From the NCBI RefSeq assembly GCF_021735935.1, contig NZ_WMDZ01000001.1, positions 1,612,001 through 1,676,000 on the forward strand: 64,000 nucleotides of DNA, in the 5' to 3' direction. The stretch comes from Sulfitobacter sp. M39 (lineage in GTDB: Bacteria; Pseudomonadota; Alphaproteobacteria; Rhodobacterales; Rhodobacteraceae). Made by a program: the position numbers and the translations under genes. The notes below the pieces were generated by a model. It saw only the letters and a list, made by a program, of their open reading frames with translations, was not told the DNA's origin and did no database searches. Below, piece after piece: positions 47,372 through 55,272 of this stretch; positions within the stretch are counted from its first letter, which is position 1; each line of letters begins with the position of its first letter.

Positions 47372-48559
47372 ATGCCACTCATCGACCGTTTCTTTCGCAA
47401 GCGCGAAACCAAAGCTCTGAGTCTGACTGAGCCAGAGGCGTTTGGGCTGTTTGGTGCAACTCCAACGGCTACCGGCATATATGTCTCCGGCAACTCAGCC
47501 TTGCGCGTTCCAGCCGTTGCCTGTGCTGTGGCGCTCATCTCTGAGACCATCGGTGCGATGCCTGCAAAGGTCCATCTGACCGACACCAAAGAAGCGGCAA
47601 AGGGGCAGGGCGCTTACCGGCTTGTGCATGACGAGGCGAACGAGTGGACCAGCGCAGGTCAACTGCGCGAACACCTGACCATCGACGCGCTGCTGACAGG
47701 TAACGGCTATGCCCACGTTGTCAGGCTGACCGGTGGCGAACCCTTTGAACTGCATCGGATCGACCCTGCCAGTGTTCGCGCAGATCACGAGCCGGACGGT
47801 GAACCTTTCTATATTGTCCAGACCGATCAAGGGCCGCGCCGCTTCGGCTATCGCGACATCTTGCACGTGCAGCCCTTTGGTGGGGTTTCCCCGATCACGC
47901 TCGGTCGCGAGGCTATCGCCCTTGCGCTCGCCTTTGAACAGCACGTGGCTAGCCTGTTTGCCAATGGCGCGCGCCCGTCCGGCATCATCAAGAGCGACAA
48001 GGTGCTGGATGTAGAGGCTAAGAAAAAGATCGCGGCTTCATGGTTCAACACCCACGCGGGGCGCAACGCAGGCGGCACTGCCATTCTTGATGAGGGTATG
48101 AGCTATGACCAGCTTTCGATGACACTTGCCGATGCGCAGTTCGCAGAGAACCGGCTTGAGCAAATCCGTGAGATCGCCCGTGTCTTTCGGGTTCCCCCTA
48201 CGATGCTTTTCGAGCTGACACGCGGCACATGGTCCAACACTGAGGAAATGGCTCGCCAGTTCTACGCCATCACGCTCAAGCCGTGGCTGACAAGCTGGGC
48301 ATGGGCATATGCGCGCGTCCTGTTCACGCCAGAGGAACGCGCTGCGTTCTATGTAGAGTTTGTTACCGATGATCTGCTGACCACCAACGCCTCAGACCGC
48401 GCCGGAGCCTACGGGCAATACCGCAGCATGGGTGCGATGACGGCAAATGAAGTGCGCAGCGGCCTGAATCTTGCGCCGCTTGCCGATGGCAACAGCCTTG
48501 CCAACCCCTACACCACATCCGGTGCGGCTGAACCCGTGGCACAGGAGCAAGCAGCATGA
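47372..48559 (+). CDS. HK97-family portal protein
   Basis: A 395-residue portal that forms the DNA entry ring of the capsid. The N-terminal SGNSALRVPAVACAVALISETIGAMP and later ILHVQPFGGVSPITLGREAIALA segments (each shown in part) and the central RVFRVPPTMLFELTRGTWSNTEE motif are family hallmarks. It is first in the late operon, whereas in most phages the terminase genes come before it. Stop overlaps the next start as ATGA. Confidence 0.95.
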   Translation: MPLIDRFFRKRETKALSLTEPEAFGLFGATPTATGIYVSGNSALRVPAVACAVALISETIGAMPAKVHLTDTKEAAKGQGAYRLVHDEANEWTSAGQLREHLTIDALLTGNGYAHVVRLTGGEPFELHRIDPASVRADHEPDGEPFYIVQTDQGPRRFGYRDILHVQPFGGVSPITLGREAIALALAFEQHVASLFANGARPSGIIKSDKVLDVEAKKKIAASWFNTHAGRNAGGTAILDEGMSYDQLSMTLADAQFAENRLEQIREIARVFRVPPTMLFELTRGTWSNTEEMARQFYAITLKPWLTSWAWAYARVLFTPEERAAFYVEFVTDDLLTTNASDRAGAYGQYRSMGAMTANEVRSGLNLAPLADGNSLANPYTTSGAAEPVAQEQAA

Positions 48560-48885
48560 TCACGCACACCGGATTTTTCGGCACGGCTGAGCACAAATTC
48601 ACCCTGACCGACGACATGATCACGGAGCTGGAGCGCATCACAGAAAGCGGGATCGGTGCGTTTTACCAGCGAGCCGTCGCGATGCTGTTCAAAGCAGCCG
48701 ACCTTGCCGAAGTCATCCGGCTTGGACTGATCGGCGCGGGCATGCACCCGCAAGAGGCGATGCAGCTTGTGGACACATATGCCCGCAACCGCCCGATGGC
48801 GGAAACCTATCCACTTGCCCTCGATATCCTTGACGCCCGCTGGAACGGCACCGCCGCCCCGGCAACCGGAGACACCGCAGCATGA
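48556..48885 (+). CDS. GTA gp10-like tail assembly chaperone candidate
   Basis: A 109-residue protein. The pattern EHKFTLTDDMITELERITESGIGAFYQR followed by ADLAEVIRLGLIGAGM and RPMAETYPLALDIL (each shown in part) matches proteins annotated as gene transfer agent family/GTA gp10 tail chaperones. Such genes normally sit between the major tail protein and the tape measure; here it lies between portal and capsid genes. ATGA overlaps on both sides. Confidence 0.72.
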   Translation: MITHTGFFGTAEHKFTLTDDMITELERITESGIGAFYQRAVAMLFKAADLAEVIRLGLIGAGMHPQEAMQLVDTYARNRPMAETYPLALDILDARWNGTAAPATGDTAA

Positions 48886-50444
48886 CCACCCGTTTAGAGT
48901 TTAAGGCTGATCTGACCGTCACACCCGAAGGGCTGATCGAAGGCATCGCGTGGCCATTTTGCAGCGCTGATCGCGTCGGTGATGTGATTGAAAAGGGTGC
49001 CATCGCCGCGCCGGTTACTTTGCCGATGCTGTTTGCCCACGATCAGGGGCAGGTCATCGGTGTCTGGGATCAGATCGAAGAAACCGAAGCGGGTCTGATC
49101 GTGAAGGGCCGTTTACTGATCAACGATGTAGCACGGGCGCGTGAAGTGCAGGCGATGATCAGCGCTAAGGCTGTATCCGGCCTGTCCATCGGTTTTGTCA
49201 CCACCAACTCAACACCCCGCGCCAAGGGCCGCACCATCACCGCGCTGTCCCTGCATGAAATCTCTGTTGTCGCTGTGCCGTGTCATCCGGGCGCACAGAT
49301 CACTTCCCTGAAATCGGACGGCACCGCAAAGCCTACTAAGGAACAACACATGAATACCGAAACTATCGAAGATCCGATCAATCCATCTGCACCGGCCAAC
49401 GCGCCCCAGATGGACACCAAAGCTTTCGACGAAATCAAATCCCGGCTGGATAAGATCGAAGCGAAAGCAAACCGCCCGCAAGGCGTTCACATCACTGGCC
49501 CGGTCACAGACCCCGAAACCAAGGCGTTTGGTAACTTCCTGCGCCGTGGTGTCGAACGGATCGCGCCAGAGGAAGTCAAAGCCCTGACCGTCGCAAATGA
49601 CGCCAGCGCGGGCTATCTGGCACCGCAAGAGTTTGGCAGTGAACTGATTAAGCTGCTGACAGAGTTCAGCCCGATCCGGTCCTACGCGAAAGTCATTTCG
49701 ATCAGCGCACCCTCTATCGTGTATCCGCGCCGTGTCACCGGCACCTCAGCAACGTGGGTTGCCGAGATCGCCAGCCGCACCGCATCCGGCATGACGTTTG
49801 AACAGGTGACAATGACACCGCACGAACTGGCCACGTTCACGGACGTGTCGAACGCGCTGCTTGAAGACAACGCCTATAATCTTGAAGGTGAGCTGCTGTC
49901 TGACTTCGCCGAGTCTTTCGCGAGGACAGAAGGGCTGGCATTTGTCAAAGGCACTGGCGCTGGCCAGCCGTTCGGCATCATGGCCGCGTCTGGCATCGCC
50001 GAGCTGAAAACCGGCGTCGCGGCAAACTTCCCCGTGTCAAACCCTGCTGACGTGCTAATCGCGATGTATCACAAGATCGCCACGACTTACGCGCAGTCCG
50101 GTGTCTGGATGATGAACCGCAACACGCTGGCCGTCGTCCGGCAGTGGAAGGATGGCAATGGCCGCTATCTCGTGCTTGATCCGATCATCGCTGGCGCACC
50201 TTCGACGCTGCTTGGCCGTCCGGTGGTTGAAATGCCGGATATGGACGATATCGGCGCGGGCACTTACCCGATCCTGTTTGGCGACATGCAGGGCTACCGG
50301 ATTATTGACCGCGTGGGCCTGACCACACTGCGCGACCCCTACAGCCTTGCTGTAAATGGTCAGGTGCGTTTCCATGCCCGCAAGCGTGTCGGTGCTGACG
50401 TGACGCACCCTGATCGTTTCATCAAGTTGAAGTGCGCGGCATAA
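48882..50444 (+). CDS. Prohead protease - major capsid protein fusion (HK97 type)
   Basis: A 520-residue fusion. Residues 1 to about 145 are an S78/U35-type prohead protease (GLIEGIAWPFCSADRVGD; His in LPMLFAHDQ; Ser in KAVSGLSIGF). Residues 157-240 are a delta-domain-like linker with a short coiled coil (FDEIKSRLDKIEAKA), and residues 245-520 are the HK97-fold capsid (ASAGYLAPQEFGSELIKLL, SGVWMMNRNTLAVVRQ, GRPVVEMPDMDD). An internal in-frame ATG at 49350 has AAGGAA six bases upstream and could yield free capsid protein. Confidence 0.93.
   Translation: MTTRLEFKADLTVTPEGLIEGIAWPFCSADRVGDVIEKGAIAAPVTLPMLFAHDQGQVIGVWDQIEETEAGLIVKGRLLINDVARAREVQAMISAKAVSGLSIGFVTTNSTPRAKGRTITALSLHEISVVAVPCHPGAQITSLKSDGTAKPTKEQHMNTETIEDPINPSAPANAPQMDTKAFDEIKSRLDKIEAKANRPQGVHITGPVTDPETKAFGNFLRRGVERIAPEEVKALTVANDASAGYLAPQEFGSELIKLLTEFSPIRSYAKVISISAPSIVYPRRVTGTSATWVAEIASRTASGMTFEQVTMTPHELATFTDVSNALLEDNAYNLEGELLSDFAESFARTEGLAFVKGTGAGQPFGIMAASGIAELKTGVAANFPVSNPADVLIAMYHKIATTYAQSGVWMMNRNTLAVVRQWKDGNGRYLVLDPIIAGAPSTLLGRPVVEMPDMDDIGAGTYPILFGDMQGYRIIDRVGLTTLRDPYSLAVNGQVRFHARKRVGADVTHPDRFIKLKCAA
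49338..49352 (+). promoter_or_regulatory. Internal ribosome binding site and start for free capsid protein
   Basis: AAGGAA at 49338-49343 and ATG at 49350, in frame with the fusion at codon 157, at the junction of protease and capsid parts. A product from here (364 residues, MNTETIEDP...) would be a normal HK97-type capsid precursor. Confidence 0.6.
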
Positions 50445-50445
50445 G

Positions 50446-51069
50446 ATGATGCAGCGGCACGCCTCTGATATCGCTCTGGCCTACGGTGGCAACACTGTCT
50501 GGCTCAAGCCGTCGCTGCGTGCCGCGACGCACTTAGAAGCATTGCATGGCGGGTTTCCCGCCCTGCTTTCCAAACTGCATGAATTTGACACCGCGACGAT
50601 CCGCGAGATCATCCGGTATGCAGCATTTGACCGTGCGGCGGCACAGACGATGCTTACCGCCCTATCTGGCGCTTCAATGCGCACGGTCCAGCAAGTCACG
50701 CTTGCACCTGCCTTCGCACTTCTCACAGCGCTGACGACCCCGGTATCTGAAAAGATCACGGGCGAGGCCGCGAAGGCACCTGCTGCTAAGGCAGTCGCAT
50801 GGGCTGACCTGTATGCAGACCTCTACAAACTGGCGACAGGTTGGCTTGGCTGGACGCCGGACACAGCTTGGAACGCCACGCTGCCGGAAATCCTGAACGC
50901 CTTTGACGGTCACGTCGATCAGCTAAAGGCCATTCACGGCGGTGGAGATGACCAAGATGCCAGCGCACCCACCATGAACAACGATCAGCGACAGGCGAAC
51001 ATTGACGCTGGCCTTGATCCTGATTTTGATCGCGCCGGACTGCATGCCTTGAAGGCGAAGATGACATGA
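50446..51069 (+). CDS. Tail chaperone-like two-part protein
   Basis: A 207-residue protein. The first half (YGGNTVWLKPSLRAATHLE, TIREIIRYAAFD) resembles GTA gp10-type chaperones; the second half (LYKLATGWLGWTPDTAWNAT, PEILNAFDGHVDQL) resembles the small GTA TAC_6 family that often follows. It therefore looks like a fusion of the two chaperone proteins usually encoded before the tape measure. It is placed directly after the capsid gene, which is unusual. Function is inferred from pattern only. Confidence 0.6.
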   Translation: MMQRHASDIALAYGGNTVWLKPSLRAATHLEALHGGFPALLSKLHEFDTATIREIIRYAAFDRAAAQTMLTALSGASMRTVQQVTLAPAFALLTALTTPVSEKITGEAAKAPAAKAVAWADLYADLYKLATGWLGWTPDTAWNATLPEILNAFDGHVDQLKAIHGGGDDQDASAPTMNNDQRQANIDAGLDPDFDRAGLHALKAKMT

Positions 51070-51410
51070 GCCGCCCGCCGCACCTTTGCACCTGTGGTGC
51101 CATCGTGGCGTATGGCGAGCGCTGTGCCTGCAGGGTTGCGGCCACTCGTGCGCGGAATAAGCGCCATGACGCGACCCGGCCCAGCGCCCGTGAGCGTGGC
51201 TATACGCGCCAATGGGAAGTTGCCCGCCAGGAATGGCTGCAGTTCAATCCTGTCTGCACACATCCGGGCTGCAATGCCTTGGCAACTGTGGTGGATCACA
51301 TCACGCCGCATAAAGGCGACATGATGCTGTTCTGGGATAAATACAATTGGCAGAGCCTCTGCGCCCCTTGTCACAACCGGCACAAACAACGGTTGGAGCG
51401 CTCTCTGTGA
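51066..51410 (+). CDS. Phage HNH endonuclease
   Basis: A 114-residue HNH nuclease of the kind found with HK97-type packaging genes, where it assists terminase cutting. Two Cys-rich parts are seen: an N-terminal CTCGAIVAYGERCACR knuckle, then CTHPGCNALATVVDHITPHKGD and LCAPCHNRHKQRLE with the HNH residues. It overlaps its neighbours (ATGA upstream, GTGA downstream). Confidence 0.9.
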   Translation: MSRPPHLCTCGAIVAYGERCACRVAATRARNKRHDATRPSARERGYTRQWEVARQEWLQFNPVCTHPGCNALATVVDHITPHKGDMMLFWDKYNWQSLCAPCHNRHKQRLERSL

Positions 51411-51814
51411 ACTCAGATCAAGCCCTCTGGTGTGAAGTGTTGTCCTTGGCGATCAGTGATGCCCTTACTGGCACATCGTCTGCCAGCAAGAGCCGCGAGA
51501 CGCGCATTCACGAGATCGAGCGCAATCGCAAATACCTGACCATCCAGAACAACGACTTTGACATGGTTTGCTCACTCGCCGGTGTAGATCCGGTCGCAAC
51601 CCGTGAGCACTTGATCAGGCGCATTGCAGATGCACCAGCACCAGAACAGCTGATCAGCGTCAAACGCCGCGCACAGCGCCGCACAACCCGTTTCCGGGAG
51701 CGCACAAGCACCATGCGGGGGGTAGGCAAAAACATTGCGCAAGATCAGGGGACCGGCGGGGGGACAGCCGCACAAGAGACCCCGAATATAATTTTTCAGG
51801 ATAAATCCGCATGA
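51407..51814 (+). CDS. Hypothetical phage protein (135 aa, GTG start)
   Basis: The start is taken as GTG at 51407, overlapping the HNH stop as GTGA, with GGAG upstream. The protein has an N-terminal helical part (LWCEVLSLAISDALTG), a central CSLAGVDPVATREHLIRRIA motif that recurs in uncharacterised alphaproteobacterial phage proteins, and a basic, probably disordered tail. A DNA-binding role near packaging genes is possible but not shown. Confidence 0.7.
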   Translation: MNSDQALWCEVLSLAISDALTGTSSASKSRETRIHEIERNRKYLTIQNNDFDMVCSLAGVDPVATREHLIRRIADAPAPEQLISVKRRAQRRTTRFRERTSTMRGVGKNIAQDQGTGGGTAAQETPNIIFQDKSA

Positions 51815-52107
51815 CGACTACACCACTGCCATTGCTCAAAGCGCAGTTGAACCTTGAGCACGATCTGGACGACGCACTGCTGACGCACAAGTTGGCCGTA
51901 GCGGAAGAATGGATTATGAACCACACTGGCGCGCCTTTTGCTGAGCCGGTGCCTCCATCCCTGACCGAAGCCGCATTGCAGCTTGCCGCCTATTGGTATG
52001 TCAGCAGGGAAGCGGCGACAGATATGCGCCTGACCGCCGTGCCATTTGGCGTGCTGGAGTTGATTACCCCCTATCGCGAGAGTGTGACCGGCCATGTCGC
52101 GGCTTAA
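51811..52107 (+). CDS. gp6-like head-tail connector
   Basis: A 98-residue protein with the LKAQLNLEHDLDDALLTHKLAVAEEWI pattern (in part) of HK97 gp6-type adaptor proteins, which form a ring beneath the portal. Strong Trp/Tyr helix AAYWYVSREAA follows. ATGA overlap with the gene before. Confidence 0.88.
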   Translation: MTTTPLPLLKAQLNLEHDLDDALLTHKLAVAEEWIMNHTGAPFAEPVPPSLTEAALQLAAYWYVSREAATDMRLTAVPFGVLELITPYRESVTGHVAA

Positions 52108-52513
52108 AGGATCAACGGATCTCGAGCGCCGTCTTCTCGCCATCCCTCTTGAGGTGCTGGCAGAGCTGCGCCCAGCGCTGGTGAAAGGCGCTCAGGACAT
52201 CGCAGACGCTATGGAGCAGCTTGCACCAGAGGACACTGGCGACCTTGTGAATACCATCTCGGTCACCGGCCCCGGTGGCACAACTCCCGCCTATGCGTCC
52301 GGTGGTGGCAGCGTGACCCTTGCCAATAATCAGGCTGCCGTGACCGTGGGTAGTCCGGATATGCGCCACGGCCACCTTCAGGAATTTGGCACCGTGAACC
52401 ATGAGGCGCAGCCGTTCATGCGGCCCGCATTCCGGTTGAAGAAAGCCAAGGTGATGGCTCGGATCAGCCGCGCCGTTGCTAAGGCCATTAAGAACGCAGG
52501 TGACGGCAAATGA
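52094..52513 (+). CDS. HK97 gp10-family head-tail joining protein
   Basis: A 139-residue protein. Motifs ADAMEQLAPEDTGDLVNTISV and HLQEFGTVNHEAQPFMRPAF (in part) are characteristic of the gp10 family, which attach tails to heads. It overlaps gp6 by 14 bp and the next gene by 4 bp. Confidence 0.9.
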   Translation: MSRLKGSTDLERRLLAIPLEVLAELRPALVKGAQDIADAMEQLAPEDTGDLVNTISVTGPGGTTPAYASGGGSVTLANNQAAVTVGSPDMRHGHLQEFGTVNHEAQPFMRPAFRLKKAKVMARISRAVAKAIKNAGDGK

Positions 52514-52932
52514 TCGAACCATCCGTCGCACTGCAGACCGCATTGCGTGCCACCCTTATCGCTGACCCCGCTGTAAGCGCTCTGGTGCAGCCAGATCGTA
52601 TTCGGGCTGGTTCTACGCGCCCTGATCGCTTCCCGTGCGTGATCATGGGCCACGCTCAAACGCACTACCTAGGCCGCGCATCCGGAGAGCAGCACTTGGC
52701 TAGGGTCAATCTCGACGTGCATATCTGGGCAATTGAAGACGGTGCCGATACCGCCAAGGCCATCGGGTTTGCCATGTCAAAGACGCTGATTGGTATGGCT
52801 GATCATCAGGACGGCTTTGCCATCGACCAACTCGACCTACCGCGTGTCATTTGGATGCGCGACCCGCAACCTGAACTGGCTTACACCCACGGCGTGATCG
52901 AAGTTGAAGCGGTGATCAGGTGGCGGGCATGA
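52510..52932 (+). CDS. DUF3168 tail completion/terminator protein
   Basis: A 140-residue protein of the DUF3168 family (tail terminator or tail completion, GTA gp8-like). Visible: LQTALRATLIADPAVSALVQ, RIRAGSTRPDRFPCVIMG and a C-terminal VIEVEAVIRWRA strand. In a siphophage it caps the tail tube at the head-proximal end. Its presence shows the encoded head is meant to meet a tail. Confidence 0.88.
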   Translation: MIEPSVALQTALRATLIADPAVSALVQPDRIRAGSTRPDRFPCVIMGHAQTHYLGRASGEQHLARVNLDVHIWAIEDGADTAKAIGFAMSKTLIGMADHQDGFAIDQLDLPRVIWMRDPQPELAYTHGVIEVEAVIRWRA

Positions 52933-53249
52933 TCCGGGCCGGCGCAATGCGTGAGCAGATCACCTTTGAGTGCAAGCTGGAGACGGTGCAGCCGTCTGGT
53001 GCGGTGCTAGTGCAATGGGTTCCTGAGCAGACCCTACGCGCAGAGCTGGTGCAGGAGAGTGCTGACGCCTTCCTGAGCAACGTAGAGCGCACCGAGGACC
53101 GTAAGGTGTTCAAGCTTTGGGCAACTAACTGGATCACCACAGATATGCGCGTGACACACGCAGGCTACACCTACCGGATTGTCCGGATCTTGCCATTGGA
53201 TCGGCTGGCGCTGGAGTTGCACTGCGTGAACGCGGTGGATGAAACATGA
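52929..53249 (+). CDS. Phage head-tail adaptor (head closure)
   Basis: A 106-residue head-tail joining protein (SPP1 gp16/HK97 gp7-like). RAGAMREQITFECKLE opens it and WITTDMRVTHAGYTYRIV lies in the C-terminal half, both typical. ATG at 52929 overlaps the preceding stop as ATGA; an upstream GTG at 52920 is also possible. Confidence 0.85.
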   Translation: MIRAGAMREQITFECKLETVQPSGAVLVQWVPEQTLRAELVQESADAFLSNVERTEDRKVFKLWATNWITTDMRVTHAGYTYRIVRILPLDRLALELHCVNAVDET

Positions 53250-53641
53250 GCGCGCACCTGCGCGGGGTGAAACCGCAAGCCAAAGTCACGAAAGATGCGC
53301 TGACCAAAGCACCGCCGGTGCCTGAGTATTTCAGCACCTACGCGGCGGGCGAGTGGAAACGGATCATGCCGCGGTTGATCAAGGACCGGGTGTTGACCAA
53401 AGCTGATCTGGCAGGCGTCGAACACTACTGCATGATGATTGGCGTGGTGCGCGAGATCGAAAACAACCGTAGCCTGAACGCTGGTGAGATCGACCCTAAG
53501 ATGTTCGGTGTTCAGAACCGTGCCGCCCAAACAGCGCGCCAGCTCGCCGCGGAGTATGGGCTGTCACCGGTGAGCCGTGCGCGTATCGGCACCAACGCTG
53601 ATGACGGCGCGGACGATGACAACCCTTTGAACGTCCGGTGA
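53246..53641 (+). CDS. terS: Terminase small subunit, P27 family
   Basis: A 131-residue protein. The pattern AAGEWKRIMPRLIKDRVLTKADLAGVEHYC (in part) and the C-terminal FGVQNRAAQTARQLAAEYGLSPVSRARI (in part) are P27-family terminase hallmarks. It recognises the packaging site. Its place after the connectors rather than before the portal is a rearranged order. Confidence 0.9.
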   Translation: MSAHLRGVKPQAKVTKDALTKAPPVPEYFSTYAAGEWKRIMPRLIKDRVLTKADLAGVEHYCMMIGVVREIENNRSLNAGEIDPKMFGVQNRAAQTARQLAAEYGLSPVSRARIGTNADDGADDDNPLNVR

Positions 53642-53644
53642 CGC

Positions 53645-55261
53645 ATGACCAGCGCAAGCGCGTTCCCCGCGTGGATATACGACGCCAGCCCGATAGCCGA
53701 TCCGTTCGGCTATGGCGAAAGGGCCGTGCAGTTTCTGCGCCGCTTGCGCCATCCAAACAGCGACGCACCGGGCGGTGCTTTCCAGCTTGCGCCGTGGCAA
53801 GAGCGGATCGTGCGGCGGATCTATGGCCCCAGGCACCCGGACGGGCGCAGGATCGTGCAAAACGTGTTCTTTCTAGTCCCGCGCGGCAACCGTAAAACCA
53901 GTCTGGCTGCTGCACTGGCGCTACTGCACACCATTGGCCCCGAACGGGTGAGTGCCGGACAGGTGTTGTTTGCCGCTGCAGATCGTGATCAGGCTGGCAT
54001 CGGCTTTCGTGAAGCCGCAAATATCGTGCGCATGGACAAGCGCTTGATCGCGGCAACTCGCATCTACGACGCGTTCAACAGCGCCAAGCAGATCGTCTAC
54101 AATGCTGAGAACGTCACGCTGCGCGCCCTTTCTTCTGACGGCGGTGCCGCGCACGGCCTGACACCTACATTCACGCTGATTGACGAAATCCACATCTGGA
54201 AAGGCCGCGACCTTTGGGAAGCGCTGCGTAGTGGTGCAGCCAAGGTGCGCGACAGCCTGACCGTGATCGCCACGACTGCCGGACGCGGTGCCGAGACCTT
54301 GGCATCGGAGCAGTATAATTATGCCCGCCGCGTCGCGCTGGGCGAAATCGACAACCCGGCCTATCTGCCTATCCTGTTCCAAGCTGAACCTGACGATGAC
54401 TGGCAGGATGAAACGGTATGGCATCGCGCCAACCCCGGTCTTGCACATGGTTTCCCCTCCATCGACGGCATGCGCGGCTTAGCGAAAGAGGCAGAGAACA
54501 AGCCTGCAGACCGGGCAGCGTTCCTGCAGTTCAATTTGAACGTTTGGCAGGCCAACAGCCGTGACCCGCTCTTCGATATGGCGACCTATGATGCCCGAGT
54601 GTTTGAACCGGACTTTGACGCGCTGGCAGAGCTTCCCTGTTATCTTGGCGTTGATATGTCTCTCTCTGGTGACTTGACCGCGGTGGTCGCGGCTTGGCGT
54701 CATGATGATGACCAGATCACGGTTCACCCTTGGCTGTTTGTGCCCAGTGATGACCTCAAGGGCCGCGCTGATCGCGACGGGCTGCCCTATGAGGAATGGC
54801 GCGACGCTGGACTGATCTTTGTCACACCCGGCCCGATCATCGACGCTGGGCTGATCGAAGACCAGATCAGGGAGATATGCGCGACCAATGACGTGCAGGA
54901 GATCGCCGTAGACCCGCACCTTGCGCGCCGCTTGATGCAAAGCCTGCATGATGACGGTCTGCCAGTGATTGAATATCGCCAGACGCCGCTGAATATGGGT
55001 GTGGCCGCCGGTGATCTTGAACGCACGGTGAACGGCGACCTGATCCGGCACGCTGATCATGCAGCGCTGCGCCAGCACTTCGACAGTGTTGTCGCATCAC
55101 GCAATCCGACATCTGGCCTGATCCGCATGCACAAGGGCAAGAAGACAGACCGGATCGACGGGGCAATCGCCGCCGCGATGGCGGTGTCACGCGCCTGCGC
55201 CGCTGAAACCAACCTGAGCAAATACAACGCACCCGAAGCCGAAGGGCTTTTCATCTTTTAG
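53645..55261 (+). CDS. terL: Terminase large subunit
   Basis: A 538-residue packaging motor. The ATPase part has a Walker A-like VPRGNRKTSLAAAL near residue 79, Walker B FTLIDEIHIW near residue 178 and TTAGRG coupling motif; the nuclease part starts near residue 335 with LGVDMSLSGDLTAVVAAW and later acidic residues (EIAVDPHLARRL; KKTDRIDGAIAAAMA). Length is normal. It follows terS by 3 bp. Confidence 0.95.
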   Translation: MTSASAFPAWIYDASPIADPFGYGERAVQFLRRLRHPNSDAPGGAFQLAPWQERIVRRIYGPRHPDGRRIVQNVFFLVPRGNRKTSLAAALALLHTIGPERVSAGQVLFAAADRDQAGIGFREAANIVRMDKRLIAATRIYDAFNSAKQIVYNAENVTLRALSSDGGAAHGLTPTFTLIDEIHIWKGRDLWEALRSGAAKVRDSLTVIATTAGRGAETLASEQYNYARRVALGEIDNPAYLPILFQAEPDDDWQDETVWHRANPGLAHGFPSIDGMRGLAKEAENKPADRAAFLQFNLNVWQANSRDPLFDMATYDARVFEPDFDALAELPCYLGVDMSLSGDLTAVVAAWRHDDDQITVHPWLFVPSDDLKGRADRDGLPYEEWRDAGLIFVTPGPIIDAGLIEDQIREICATNDVQEIAVDPHLARRLMQSLHDDGLPVIEYRQTPLNMGVAAGDLERTVNGDLIRHADHAALRQHFDSVVASRNPTSGLIRMHKGKKTDRIDGAIAAAMAVSRACAAETNLSKYNAPEAEGLFIF

Positions 55262-55272
55262 GAGCCTGCACC

